From contig CAWGBJ010000003.1 in NCBI GenBank assembly GCA_963820795.1, positions 248,001-312,000 on the forward strand: a stretch of 64,000 bases of DNA, in the 5' to 3' direction. The notes under the pieces are model-generated. The model saw only the letters and a list, made by a program, of their open reading frames with translations. It had not been told where the DNA came from and made no database searches. The translations under genes and the position numbers were made by a program. Source of the DNA: Roseiarcus sp963820795 (GTDB taxonomy: Bacteria; Pseudomonadota; Alphaproteobacteria; Rhizobiales; Beijerinckiaceae). Below, piece after piece: positions 18,634-27,652 of this stretch (position 1 is its first letter; each line of letters starts with the position of its first letter).

Positions 18634-20147
18634 CCGCGGCGTCTCCGAGACCCGGCGCGACCTCGCGCGGCGGCGCACTCCTCTTCGACGGCGCCGACTG
18701 GGACTTCGCAACGGTGCGGCGCGTTTACGAGGCGATCGAGGTCATCGCCCAGGAGGAGCTCGGGCTCGACGTCTTTCCCAATCAGATCGAGATCATTTCG
18801 GCCGAGCAGATGCTCGACGCCTATTCCTCGGTCGGCATGCCACTCATGTACGCGCATTGGTCCTACGGCAAACGCTTCGTGCGCGACGAGGTCCTTTACC
18901 GCAAGGGCTATCAGGCGCTGGCCTACGAGATCGTCATCAACTGCAATCCGTGCATCAGCTATTGCATGGAGGAGAACACGATGGCGATGCAGACCGTCGT
19001 CATCGCGCATGCCGCCTTCGGCCACAACCACTTCTTCAAGAACAACTATCTCTTCCAGCAGTGGACCGACCCGACCGGAATTCTCGACTATCTCGATTTC
19101 GCCAAGCGCTACGTCGCGGCTTGCGAGGAGCGCCACGGCGTCGAAGCCGTCGAGACGACGCTCGACGCGGCGCATGCGCTGATGGGCCAGGGGGTCTTCC
19201 GCTATCGCCGCGCCGCCAGGCTGAAATTGGGAGAATACGAGCGTCGAAGGCTCGAGCGGCTGGAGCGCGAGACGCGCGAGTATTGCGATCTCTGGCGCAC
19301 CGTGCCCGGCCCCGCGCCTGCGCGCGATACAGACCTCAGCGAGGAGGAGGCGCGCGAGCGCAAGCGCCGCCTGAGGCTGCCGGAGGAGAACCTCCTCTAT
19401 TTTTTGGAGAAGAACAGCCTCAGATTGCGTGACTGGCAGCGCGAGCTTCTGCGCATCGTGCGCAATCTCGCGCAATATTTCTATCCGCAGCGGCAGACGA
19501 AGCTGATGAACGAGGGCTGCGCGACCTTCGTCCATTACACGATCGTCAACCGGCTCTACGACAAGGGCCTCATCTCGGAGGGCGCGCTTCTCGAGATCCT
19601 GCACAGCCACGCCAACGTCGTGGCGCAGTTCGAATTCGACGATCAGCGCTATGGCGGATTCAACCCCTATGCGCTCGGCTTCGCCATGATGCAGGACATT
19701 CAGCGCATCTGCGTTGCGCCGACCGACGAGGACCGCGAATGGTTCCCGGAGATTGCGGGCTCCAGCGACTGGGCCGCCGTGCTGCGCGATATCTGGGCCA
19801 ATTACCGCGACGAGTCCTTCGTACGGCAGTTCCTCTCCCCGCGCCTCATCCGCCAGTTCCGGATGTTCGCTCTCTCCGACCGGGCGTCGGAGCCGAGCCT
19901 CAAAGTCGAGGCGATCCACGACGCCGAAGGCTACCGCCGCGTGCGGTCGGCGCTCGCCGAGAGCTACGACGTCGCCGCCAACGAGCCGGACATCCAGGTC
20001 GTCGATGTCGATCTCCTCGGCGACCGTCCGCTCGTTTTGCGCCACACGACGCACAACGGCGTCGGCCTCGCCGAGGTTGGGCGCGAGGCGACGCTGCGCC
20101 ACATCCGCCGTCTGTGGGGCTACGAGGTCAGGCTCCAGGAGGCGTAA
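18630..20147 (+). CDS. spoVR: SpoVR family protein
   Basis: The 505-residue protein covers the whole SpoVR family, with conserved stretches EIVINCNPCISYCMEENTM, AHAAFGHNHFFKNNYLF, MNEGCATFVHYTIVNRLYD and FNPYALGFAMMQDIQRIC. Named for a Bacillus spore cortex gene, it is widespread in non-sporulating proteobacteria within prkA-yeaH operons. The ATG at 18630 overlaps the yeaH stop; the frame is open much further upstream (to 18345), but that part is only the shadow of yeaH. It is the last gene of the operon, and an IS110 remnant begins within the next 280 bases. Confidence 0.93.
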   Translation: MTAASPRPGATSRGGALLFDGADWDFATVRRVYEAIEVIAQEELGLDVFPNQIEIISAEQMLDAYSSVGMPLMYAHWSYGKRFVRDEVLYRKGYQALAYEIVINCNPCISYCMEENTMAMQTVVIAHAAFGHNHFFKNNYLFQQWTDPTGILDYLDFAKRYVAACEERHGVEAVETTLDAAHALMGQGVFRYRRAARLKLGEYERRRLERLERETREYCDLWRTVPGPAPARDTDLSEEEARERKRRLRLPEENLLYFLEKNSLRLRDWQRELLRIVRNLAQYFYPQRQTKLMNEGCATFVHYTIVNRLYDKGLISEGALLEILHSHANVVAQFEFDDQRYGGFNPYALGFAMMQDIQRICVAPTDEDREWFPEIAGSSDWAAVLRDIWANYRDESFVRQFLSPRLIRQFRMFALSDRASEPSLKVEAIHDAEGYRRVRSALAESYDVAANEPDIQVVDVDLLGDRPLVLRHTTHNGVGLAEVGREATLRHIRRLWGYEVRLQEA

Positions 20148-20621
20148 GCCCAGTCGGAAGCGCTTTGACCTAAGCAGCCAACCAGCGCCTGCGGCGCGCC
20201 ATTATAGATGAAAATGGTGGCGGGGCGGGCCGAGATGTCGGACCCTCTCAACGGGCGATCGTGTTGAGGCTGACAAATCTGCGGTGGCTCGCGACCCCGA
20301 TAAGCAGTCCGGCCCGCGCTGCATAGAGGTACCATTCTTTGTCGCCCCTGGGAACGGGGAGCACGCATGGCAGTGTCTCGAACGTACCTGCAGCGTCACG
20401 GTCGCCTTCTGGCGGAAGGAGGCGACGATGCAAGCGATCATCGAGCGGTGTTGTGGCCTGGACGTGCATCAGGAGACGCTTGTCGCGTGCCTTCTGGTCG
20501 GCGCGCCTGGGGCGCGAGCGAACAAGGAGGTAAGGACATTTCGGACCGTGACGCGGGACCTCGAAGCGTTGCGGGATTGGTTGTTGGAAGCGGGCGTGAC
20601 GCACGTCGGAATGCCTGAGGG

Positions 20622-20681
20622 TTCAAATAGGTCCCGCGTCGCAAGAGCCTACCGCGGGTGATGAAGCGGGACCTATTTGAA
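20622..20681. repeat. Putative ori-end hairpin of IS91-like copy 2
   Basis: Same 16-base arms as in copy 1: TTCAAATAGGTCCCGC (20622-20637) and GCGGGACCTATTTGAA (20666-20681), 9 bases inside the element end and downstream of the transposase gene. Its conservation in both copies supports a role in transposition. Confidence 0.7.
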
Positions 20682-20974
20682 GCCGGATTGAACGAAGCTG
20701 CGGGGTCGTTAGCCGCGACCTATGGGCGTTGGTCGTTCGTGAGGTGCGTTGAGCGCGGCGCTCGCAGCGGGCGGCGCGGGCGTGGGCGACACTCTTGAGA
20801 AGGTTCGGAGCGCGATAGTCGCGAAGCTTGGATGCTCGACGACGATCTTTGCTGGGTTTATGGGCCGACATTGTCGTCGGCGGTCAACAATGTGCGAGCT
20901 TGCCGACGTGCAACGCTGGATCGCGCGCATGTCAACACTGGTTGGACGCGAAGACATGGTTGGCGAGCTTGGCG

Positions 20975-22165
20975 TCATGAGCTGTCACATCGTGGCTTTG
21001 GACGTGGGGGCGAACGGGGCGGCCGTGAATCCACGTCGACCATGCGACCGCCGCAACAAGGGCAAATGTCGGGGCGCTTGCCGGTGAGCAGCGCATAACG
21101 CTCGCGGTAGTCTTTGGGTTTGACGCGTGGCTCGGGATTGGGAACGTCGAGCGCGGTGCGAATTCGAGCGAGCTTTTGGACGCAGCAAGCGTTGGCGAGG
21201 AAGCCGAAGTGGCGAATGCGGCGGAAGCCCTTGGGCAAGACGTGCATGAGAAAGCGGCGCATGAACTCGTTGGCGTCCAACGTCATCGCCTTGGACTTGT
21301 TTTGGGCGCGATAATCGTTCCACCGAAAGCTGACGCGGCGATTATGGCAATCGAGAAGACGGCCGTTGGCGATGGCGACGCGATGCGTGTAGCGACCGAG
21401 ATAATCGAGGATCTGTGAGGGGCCGGCGAAAGGACGTTTGGCGAAGACGACCCAGGGGATATTCGTCAGCGGTTTGAGATATTGCGCGAACTCGGCGGGG
21501 TCGTGCAGTCGTGCGAGTTCGCCGTGAAACGTCAGGCCGCCGGCGGCGAACGCCGTTCGCAAACGTTCGAGAAACAGGCGACGATAGCAGCGCGAGAGAA
21601 CATGAACGGGGAGAAAGAAGTTCGGCTTGCTAGCGACCCAGCGCCCGTCCGGTCCGAGGCCGCCGCCCGGCACGATGCAGTGAACATGGGGATGATGGGT
21701 GAGGGTCTGCCCCCATGTGTGCAGGATCGCGATCATGCCGGTCTCGGCGCCGAGATGTTTTGGGTCGGCAGCGATGACCCGGATCGTCTGGGCGGCCGCC
21801 TTGAACAGGATGTCGTAGACGAGCGCCTTGTTCTGGAGAGCGATCGCCGCGATTGGCGCCGGCACGGTGAAGACGACATGGAAATAGGCAACGGGCAGCA
21901 GTTCGGCGCGGCGATCTGCAAGCCATTGGAGGCGCGCCAGACCCTGGCACTTCGGGCAATGCCTATCGCGGCAGGAATTGTAGGCGACGCGGATCTCGCC
22001 GCAATCCTCGCAGCGCTCGACATGACCGCCGAGCGCCGACGTTCGGCATGCCTCGATCGCGGCCATGACCTTGCGTTGATCGAGGGAGAGCCGGTTGCCC
22101 TGCGCAGCGCGAAACGTGTCGCCGTGGCGGCGGAAAATGTCCGCCACCTCCAGCTTCGAACGCAT
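20975..22165 (-). CDS. IS91-family transposase (rolling-circle type), copy 2
   Basis: The complete 396-residue protein has an N-terminal zinc-binding domain (CRTSALGGHVERCEDCGEIR, CRDRHCPKCQ), an HUH metal-binding motif (HPHVHCIVPGGGL) and a catalytic Tyr candidate in DYLGRYTHRVAIANGRL. Single-strand nicking and rolling-circle transfer are the known activities of the family. It is preceded 9 bases upstream by the tyrosine recombinase gene on the same strand and followed by about 360 bases of noncoding DNA ending in the hairpin. It is the only intact transposase of this element in the window. Confidence 0.93.
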   Translation of the reverse strand: MRSKLEVADIFRRHGDTFRAAQGNRLSLDQRKVMAAIEACRTSALGGHVERCEDCGEIRVAYNSCRDRHCPKCQGLARLQWLADRRAELLPVAYFHVVFTVPAPIAAIALQNKALVYDILFKAAAQTIRVIAADPKHLGAETGMIAILHTWGQTLTHHPHVHCIVPGGGLGPDGRWVASKPNFFLPVHVLSRCYRRLFLERLRTAFAAGGLTFHGELARLHDPAEFAQYLKPLTNIPWVVFAKRPFAGPSQILDYLGRYTHRVAIANGRLLDCHNRRVSFRWNDYRAQNKSKAMTLDANEFMRRFLMHVLPKGFRRIRHFGFLANACCVQKLARIRTALDVPNPEPRVKPKDYRERYALLTGKRPDICPCCGGRMVDVDSRPPRSPPRPKPRCDSS

Positions 22166-22174
22166 GCGCGCCGG

Positions 22175-23035
22175 CTATTCAGGCGGGATCAACTGGCATG
22201 AGAGTCGATCGAAGGGGCACGGCGTGCTGGCGATCAGGTTCGTGGCGACATGTGCATAGCGCGTCGTCGAAGACAGGTCGGCATGGCCGAGCAACGCCTG
22301 AATGATGCGAATGTCGACGCCAGCCTCCAGGAGATGGGTGGCGAAACTGTGCCGCAACGTATGCGCGGTGACGGGCTTGTCGATCCTGGCTTGCTTTCGC
22401 GCCCTGCGGCAAGCGTCCTGCAAGGCGCCCGCGCTCACATGATTGCCGGGTTCCTGGCCCTGGAACAGCCAGACACTTGGTCGCGCTCGCCGCCAATAGG
22501 TGCGGAGAATGTAGAGAAGGCGCGGCGACAGCATGGCGTATCGTTCCTTGCCGCCTTTGCCCATCTCGATGTGGATCAGCATCCGTGTGCTGTCGATCGA
22601 GGCGATCCTCAGACGCGTGACTTCCCTGACCCGCAAGCCTGCAGCATAAGCAGTGGTCAGCGCGATACGATTGCGCAATCCCTCAACCGCTTCCAGAAAG
22701 CGTACGACTTCCTCGGCATTCAGGACCGCCGGAAGCTTCTCAGGCTCTCTGCCGAAAACGATCCGTTCGAAGGCCTCCTTCTGTCCCAGGGTAACGCCAT
22801 AGAAGAACCGCAAGGCGCATGCGACTTGGTTGATGTGCGACCACGAATGGTTCTTTGCGACGAGATGCAGTTGGTAGGCACGGACCTCCTCCATGCCGAG
22901 ACGATCTGGGGATGAGTTAAAATGGCGGCTGAACCTCGCGACCGCGTAGATGTATGATTGCTGCGTCGCCCGCGAAAGGTTGCGGATCATCATGTCTTCG
23001 ATCATGCGCTGGCGAAGAGGGCTCGTCGTGGCCAT
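22175..23035 (-). CDS. Tyrosine recombinase of IS91-like element, copy 2
   Basis: The product is 286 residues, almost identical to copy 1, with only a residue change or two near the C-terminus. All catalytic residues (Arg, His-x-x-Arg, His, Tyr) are kept. The start at 23035 is preceded by AGGAGG. It lies first in a two-gene unit with the transposase. The pairing of a XerD-like recombinase with a rolling-circle transposase raises the possibility of circle resolution, which is inference only. Confidence 0.88.
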   Translation of the reverse strand: MATTSPLRQRMIEDMMIRNLSRATQQSYIYAVARFSRHFNSSPDRLGMEEVRAYQLHLVAKNHSWSHINQVACALRFFYGVTLGQKEAFERIVFGREPEKLPAVLNAEEVVRFLEAVEGLRNRIALTTAYAAGLRVREVTRLRIASIDSTRMLIHIEMGKGGKERYAMLSPRLLYILRTYWRRARPSVWLFQGQEPGNHVSAGALQDACRRARKQARIDKPVTAHTLRHSFATHLLEAGVDIRIIQALLGHADLSSTTRYAHVATNLIASTPCPFDRLSCQLIPPE

Positions 23036-23977
23036 CGGGGGCCTCCTGTCATGAGAGGGGGTGGATGTGACGATCACATCCTCTCAGACGGGAGGCTTCA
23101 CCTCAGCCCCTTTCCTCCTGCGCCGAAGGAGCAGGTTCGTTCAATGGAGAGCACGGGCGTCTACTGGCGCCCGGTCTACGCCGTCCTCGAAGGGTTTTTC
23201 GAGTTGATCGTCGGCAATGCCCGGCACATCCGCAACGTTCCGGGGCGAAAGACCGATGTGAAGGATTCCGAGTGGATCGCCGATCTCGTTCGGCACGGCC
23301 TGATCGCCAAGAGCTTTGGGCCGCCGCCGCCGTTGCGGGAGCTGCGCGAGTTGCTGCGCTACCGCCGCAAGCTGGTGGAGAGCCAGGCGGCTGAACGCAA
23401 CCGGCTCCTGAAGCTCCTGGAGACCGCCAACATCAAGCTGGCGAGCGTCGCCTCCGACGTCTTCGGCGTGTCCGGCCGCGCGATGCTCCGGGCGATGATC
23501 GCTGGCGAGGCCTCCGCCGAGGCGATGGCCGATCTCGCCAAGGGCCAGTTGCGCCGCAAGCGCGCCGATCTGATCCTGGCGCTCGACGGACGCCTCGAGG
23601 AGCATCACCGCTTCCTCCTGGCCATGCAACTGCGCCGGCTCGAAGCGATCGAGGCGGACATCGCAGCGCTCGACCGGCGCATTGGCGAGCGGCTCGAGCC
23701 CTACAGCGCGGCGCACGCGCTCCTGATGCAGATCCCCGGCGTCGACTGGGTGGTCGCGGCCGTGCTGATCGCCGAGATCGGCGTCGACATGAGCGTGTTC
23801 CTGAGCGTCTATCATTTGTCGGCCTGGGCAGGCGTCTGTCCCGGCAACCATGAGAGCGCCGGCAGACAGAAGAGCGGCCGGGCTCGCAAGGGCAACATCC
23901 ACTTGCGCACGATACTCGCAAAGCGGAAAACCGACTTCATGGGTCCGCTGGAGCGCGCGACCGTCAAGAAAATCTAA

Positions 23978-24375
23978 ACGAAGCCGCCGGGCGCCGGTCC
24001 CGCCGTACGTTTTGCGTGAGGATAACGCCATATCTGTTTGATGTTACGGACGTAACTACGGTTCGCGTGAGGGCTCCCTCGCCTCGCCGATTTTTGCCTT
24101 AAGCGGGCAAGACCAGCGTGCTTCGCATCTCTGTGGCGAACCGGTCCGGCTTGATCCGTTGGCTCGCCCAAGAATCTCTGGTTAGACGGCCGCACCTTTC
24201 TTTCGTATCGGCAACCGCATCGAATTCTCCGCAGGCTACGCTCCGTGACGGGGATCACGGCATCCTGGAGAATTTTCTGCTCTATTCACCCGATGTTCAA
24301 CACTAGCGTGTCAGTCTGCCGCTCAGGGGACAGCGGACGTGATGGACGCGACGAGGAAAAAAGGGGAGTTTGACG
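23978..24375. other. Intergenic, no gene seen; contains a 14-base palindrome
   Basis: No supported ORF. GTTACG-GA-CGTAAC at 24043-24056 is a perfect palindrome, and CCGTGA/TCACGG arms occur near 24241-24258. They may be operator half-sites or chance. The junction with the truncated IS110 gene lies just before this stretch. Confidence 0.35.
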
Positions 24376-24564
24376 ATGGCCAATCTAAAGGAGCAATCCT
24401 TTTCGCCCGAAGGGCGGCTGGCGCGCATCGCCCCCCGCGTGCGTGACCGCCTCGACCGTGCCTCCAGCTTCGAGGCGAAAGTCGAGCTCGTGACGGCTCA
24501 GTATCCTGTCGAGGAGCGGCAGGAGATTGCCGAGCTCCTACGCATTCTGGCCGCAAGAGCATAG
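24376..24564 (+). CDS. Small hypothetical protein (62 aa)
   Basis: ATG 24376 follows GGGGAG at 24363-24368, a good ribosome-binding site. The short, charged, probably helical product (FEAKVELVTAQYPVEERQEI, AELLRILAARA) has no membrane segment. I do not recognise the family. It faces the cold-shock gene convergently across 37 bases. Confidence 0.55.
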   Translation: MANLKEQSFSPEGRLARIAPRVRDRLDRASSFEAKVELVTAQYPVEERQEIAELLRILAARA

Positions 24565-24601
24565 CAATTCCGCGCTTAGCGCCGCCACCGCCGCGTGAGG
24601 C

Positions 24602-24916
24602 CTAGAGCCGCGAGGCTCTCCGCTCCATCGGGAAGCCAAGGATCGCTGCGGGGGTCCGGGCCCGGCCGATCTCGTCGGCGCCTCCGCGCGCTTCGTCGCA
24701 GGCCTTGAGCGCGACGCTCAGGTCCTCGGCGCGGACCTCGCCGGTGCGGTCATCCGTAATGATCTCGAAATTGATCTTTTGCCCCTCCTTCAATTCGGTC
24801 ATTCCCGCGCGCTCGACAGCGCTGATGTGGACATAAACGTCAAATCCACCGTCGACCGGCTTCAGGAAGCCATAGCCTTTCCGGGCGTTGAACCATTTTA
24901 CGGTCCCAGTCTTCAT
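24602..24916 (-). CDS. Cold-shock domain protein (CspA family)
   Basis: The 104-residue protein has the five-stranded cold-shock domain in residues 1-68, with RNP1-like KGYGFLKP and RNP2-like DVYVHISAV. A 35-residue C-terminal tail follows, which is longer than in CspA. It binds single-stranded RNA or DNA and acts as an RNA chaperone in the cytoplasm. RNP2 has Val-Tyr-Val where FVH is usual, a modest variation. The upstream 100 bases contain an A/T-rich stretch (CTTTTTAATCGTTAAAGG on the plus strand) that probably holds the promoter and leader. Confidence 0.92.
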   Translation of the reverse strand: MKTGTVKWFNARKGYGFLKPVDGGFDVYVHISAVERAGMTELKEGQKINFEIITDDRTGEVRAEDLSVALKACDEARGGADEIGRARTPAAILGFPMERRASRL

Positions 24917-25275
24917 CGGCGCCTCCCAGCCACCACCGAGCAGCCTCGGTCACGTTGAAACCATTAAACTGACCGCTTTTTAATCGTTAAAGGCAGACGA
25001 CCCAAAGGGTCGGCCAGGACGAATCAACTGTCCTGTCGATGAACCGTATTCGACTTTTGGTAACCACGCCAGAGGAAATATTGATCTCGTCCAAAGCACA
25101 TGTAAACTTGCGATCATTGAACGAGCGAGTGTCGAGTCGGCCTCAATTGGCAAGAGTGCTGGTCTCGCTGAGCGCGGCGACGGTCGGCTCCCCGGCGGAC
25201 GCTTGGGAAAGCCTTGGCCGTCGCGGAGAACCTCTCACCCGACTTGCTTGCGCCAACTTGGGCCAATGGCCGCCG
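24917..25275. other. Intergenic, leader of the cold-shock gene, no gene seen
   Basis: Bases next to 24916 should contain the promoter and 5' leader of the cold-shock gene, which in this family is often long and structured. The plus-strand ORF across 25039-25296 has no recognisable feature, overlaps the 3' end of the neighbouring kinase gene and is not supported. Confidence 0.35.
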
Positions 25276-25773
25276 TCAACCTTCGCCATGCCTTAGGACG
25301 TTGAAACCTTCGGCCTTGTGCGGAGGATCGAAGAAGCTGGTGACGTGGTCAAATTCCGCGTCGGTGACGCCGTCCATGCCCGCGGCTTTGCGGGCGTGCA
25401 TGCGCGCTCTGCAGACTTCATCGGGCACGTCGAGGAAGTGAAGCTCGTGCGAAGCCTTGCCATCCTCGAACAGGCCGCGCATCCACTGTCGCGATCGGAC
25501 AGTGTTGGCGTGAAAGTCCAGCACGACCGAAACTCCGGCGCGCAGCAGTTCGACGATGTGAGGCGTGAGCGTCCGGCGCAGTCTGTCGGAACGCGGAAAG
25601 TAATCTTCGACCGTCTTGATCTCGGATGGATACAGCTGATCGATCCAGCGATCCTCGCAGATGAGGATCGTGTTGTTCGCCTCGCCGAGCTTCGCGGCAA
25701 GCGTCGATTTTCCGGCGGCTATCTTGCCGCACATCATGTGCAGCGTCGTGACCGGAGGAAATATTCCTGCCAT
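25276..25773 (-). CDS. Predicted P-loop kinase (AAA_33 / zeta-toxin-like fold)
   Basis: The 165-residue protein has Walker A CGKIAAGKST close to the N-terminus, a Walker-B-like strand GVSVVLDFHAN and a C-terminal Arg-rich lid region (CRARMHARKAAG). This is the pattern of small ATP-dependent kinases of the AAA_33 group, relatives of chloramphenicol phosphotransferase and zeta toxins. The substrate is unknown. The start at 25773 is favoured by GAGGGGG 5-11 bases upstream; ATGs at 25794 and 25806 are alternatives. No antitoxin-like gene adjoins it, so a toxin role is not supported. Confidence 0.75.
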   Translation of the reverse strand: MAGIFPPVTTLHMMCGKIAAGKSTLAAKLGEANNTILICEDRWIDQLYPSEIKTVEDYFPRSDRLRRTLTPHIVELLRAGVSVVLDFHANTVRSRQWMRGLFEDGKASHELHFLDVPDEVCRARMHARKAAGMDGVTDAEFDHVTSFFDPPHKAEGFNVLRHGEG

Positions 25774-26024
25774 CGGCGCCCCCTCATGCGCCATGCAGCG
25801 TAGCATTAAGAGGCGCGGATAGGGACCCCCGGAGCCTTCACGAGGCCGCTACGCAGGGCCTCAGGATGAGCGCCTTCTGTCTTTGTGCGTTTGGCGTCTC
25901 GAAGGTTTGCCTCTCGCACACCTGCCCCAACTGAGGGAGACGAACGACGGTCGCGAGCGCGACACCGGTCGGCGCCAGCAGCAATGCGGAGCGTCGATCT
26001 TCTCGAGCGGCACTCGCGAAGCGC

Positions 26025-27431
26025 TCAAAGCGCTTTGCCTCCGGCTGACCGCCGAAGCAAGTCGGCAAGCATCGCCTGGGCGTCCTCGATCAGGGACTCC
26101 TGATACCGATAGAACATCTCGCTGCCCATGGGCGTGACAATGGATCTCATCTGTTCCTCACAGCGAAGACGAAGCGCCTCGAGGTCCTCGAGGAGGTCTT
26201 CAGCCGCCTTGCGATCCTGCGGCGTCCTGACGGCCGCCTTTGGCGGGAGCGTTTTGACGTGCTCTGGCGTAGAGCCCAGACCGGTGAGCGCCTTGAGCCG
26301 GGACTCCAGCATTTCCCGGTTGGCGTCGATGCGCCAAAGTCTGAATCGGCTGTAAGCGTTCGACGCATTGAAAAGGATCGTGATGGCCATTGCCAGATAG
26401 ATCCAGTAGGCGGGCGACATCAGGTTCACCAGCCAAGGGAAATATCGGTCCGCCAGTTCGGGCCCGCCCTCGGTGAAAAACTGGCGCGCCTCGTCGGCCA
26501 ACGGCGCCTGATCTTGAGACTTCGCCGAGGGCGGCGGGTTGTCTCGAACGAAACTTGGGAACTCCTCGCTAAGGAGCATCAGGAAGGCCACTCGCTCCGC
26601 GCGGTGGACGCAGGCGTTCGTCATGATGAGCGTGTCGACCTGCGCGACCAGCTTGTCGGTCGCAGGGATCGGTTTGGCGATGTTGTAAAACCCGGCGGGG
26701 ATTTTGCCGAGGCGCAGCCACTTGTCTCGCGCCACCAGGCCCTCGATGTCGGCGGGAGCGACGATCTCGAGATCGTATGTGTTCGCCAGCCTGCGGATCA
26801 TCTCCGCGTTGGCGGTCATGACGAACGCGGCGAGATCGAGTTGACCGTCGCGAACCATTCCCGCCTGAGCTTCGAGATCGTGATTCGACAGTCTCAGATC
26901 GAGACCGTTGAGGTCGGAATTCTCCAGCAATTGCCGCATCAGATAGGCTGTGCCGGAACCGTCCGGGCCGATGCCGACCGAGGCGCCTTTGAGGTCGTTG
27001 AAGGAATTGATCGCGCGCCCGCGTCGAGCGAGCAGCAAGAGCGACTCCGGTTGCGGGAGCCGCCCCAGGGTCTGCAAGCCGGCGTCGGCGGGAACCGGCA
27101 GTCCATCCTGCACGAAGGCGAAGGCGGGAACGCAGCGCCCGTTTTGGCCGACGAGGCGAGCGATGTTCTCGACCGACCCCGCTGTGGCGACAACGCTCAA
27201 GTGGCCGTTCCTCTTGAGTGCGCGCGCAGCAAGTCGCTCCCCTGTCGCGTGATATTGTCCGTTCGGAGTCCCGGTGAAGACGGACGCCCTCAGGAATGCG
27301 TAGTCGCCGGAGATAGTGAAGTAGAGGACCGCGGCCGCGACCGCCAGAACGGCGATCGCCAACATGAGAACCCTTGCCCACGCTCTTCGATCGCGGCCGG
27401 GTCCAAACGCCAGTTGGTCAAGGAAACTCAT
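26025..27431 (-). CDS. TAXI-family TRAP-transporter-like solute-binding protein with C-terminal membrane anchor
   Basis: The 468-residue protein has one N-terminal membrane segment (VLMLAIAVLAVAAAVLYFTI), then a TAXI-type periplasmic binding domain. Visible landmarks are FTGTPNGQYHATGERLA, FNDLKGASVGIGPDGSGTAY and YNIAKPIPATDK. A second membrane segment (about residues 335-355, SPAYWIYLAMAITILF) precedes a charged C-terminal region of about 100 residues likely to form a coiled coil (AAEDLLEDLEALRLRCEEQM). Plain TAXI proteins lack that tail. No TRAP permease (DctQM) gene is next to it, so it may be a sensor-like orphan. The last residues overlap no other gene. Confidence 0.82.
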   Translation of the reverse strand: MSFLDQLAFGPGRDRRAWARVLMLAIAVLAVAAAVLYFTISGDYAFLRASVFTGTPNGQYHATGERLAARALKRNGHLSVVATAGSVENIARLVGQNGRCVPAFAFVQDGLPVPADAGLQTLGRLPQPESLLLLARRGRAINSFNDLKGASVGIGPDGSGTAYLMRQLLENSDLNGLDLRLSNHDLEAQAGMVRDGQLDLAAFVMTANAEMIRRLANTYDLEIVAPADIEGLVARDKWLRLGKIPAGFYNIAKPIPATDKLVAQVDTLIMTNACVHRAERVAFLMLLSEEFPSFVRDNPPPSAKSQDQAPLADEARQFFTEGGPELADRYFPWLVNLMSPAYWIYLAMAITILFNASNAYSRFRLWRIDANREMLESRLKALTGLGSTPEHVKTLPPKAAVRTPQDRKAAEDLLEDLEALRLRCEEQMRSIVTPMGSEMFYRYQESLIEDAQAMLADLLRRSAGGKAL

Positions 27432-27652
27432 GAGTTGCCGATCCGCCCCCCGGATAGGGCGGTCCTAGACCACCGGCAACAGTTTGGGAAATTCCGCCAT
27501 GCGGCGGCCGGCTCGCGCTCGACCCTTCGACGCCTCAGGCGCTGAAGGAGTGTTCTTGTGAACATGCTCGGGGCGGGCGAGAACAAGAGGGTCGTCTCGT
27601 CCGAACTTAAGTGACGCGAAATGTCCGTGGATTTCGCACGCCGAGACGATCC

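Larger units (their letters stand above)
20613..23145 (-). mobile_element. IS91-like element, copy 2 (2533 bp, intact)
   Basis: This full-length copy is inserted in the IS110 transposase gene. Removing it restores GTCGGAAT-GGAGAGC, in frame, encoding VGMESTGVYW, so the boundaries are exact and no target bases were duplicated. The flank before the ori-like end is TCGGAAT, the same heptamer as at copy 1. Both the recombinase and transposase genes are intact, so this copy could be active. Confidence 0.92.
20428..23977 (+). pseudogene. IS110-family transposase, split by IS91 copy 2 and cut at its 3' end
   Basis: Codons from ATG 20428 encode the DEDD N-terminal part (CCGLDVHQETLVACLLV) up to THVGM. 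The IS91-like element follows, and the gene resumes at 23146 with ESTGVYWRPVYAVLEGFFE, RKTDVKDSEWIADLVRHGL and the C-terminal transposase_20 region (LLMQIPGVDWVVAAVLIAEI, WAGVCPGNHESAGRQKSGR). After GNIHLRTILA near 23920 family similarity stops and the frame ends with unrelated residues, so about 100 C-terminal residues are missing. The 5' flank at 20148-20427 holds the IS110 leader and no gene. Two separate events have destroyed it. Confidence 0.88.

Noticed and set aside
18576..20102. 508-residue minus-strand ORF
   Set aside because: Antisense of spoVR, a common artefact in GC-rich coding DNA.
25276..25806. Zeta-type toxin of a toxin-antitoxin pair
   Set aside because: The P-loop kinase fold fits, but no small antitoxin gene is next to it, so a toxin label is not justified.
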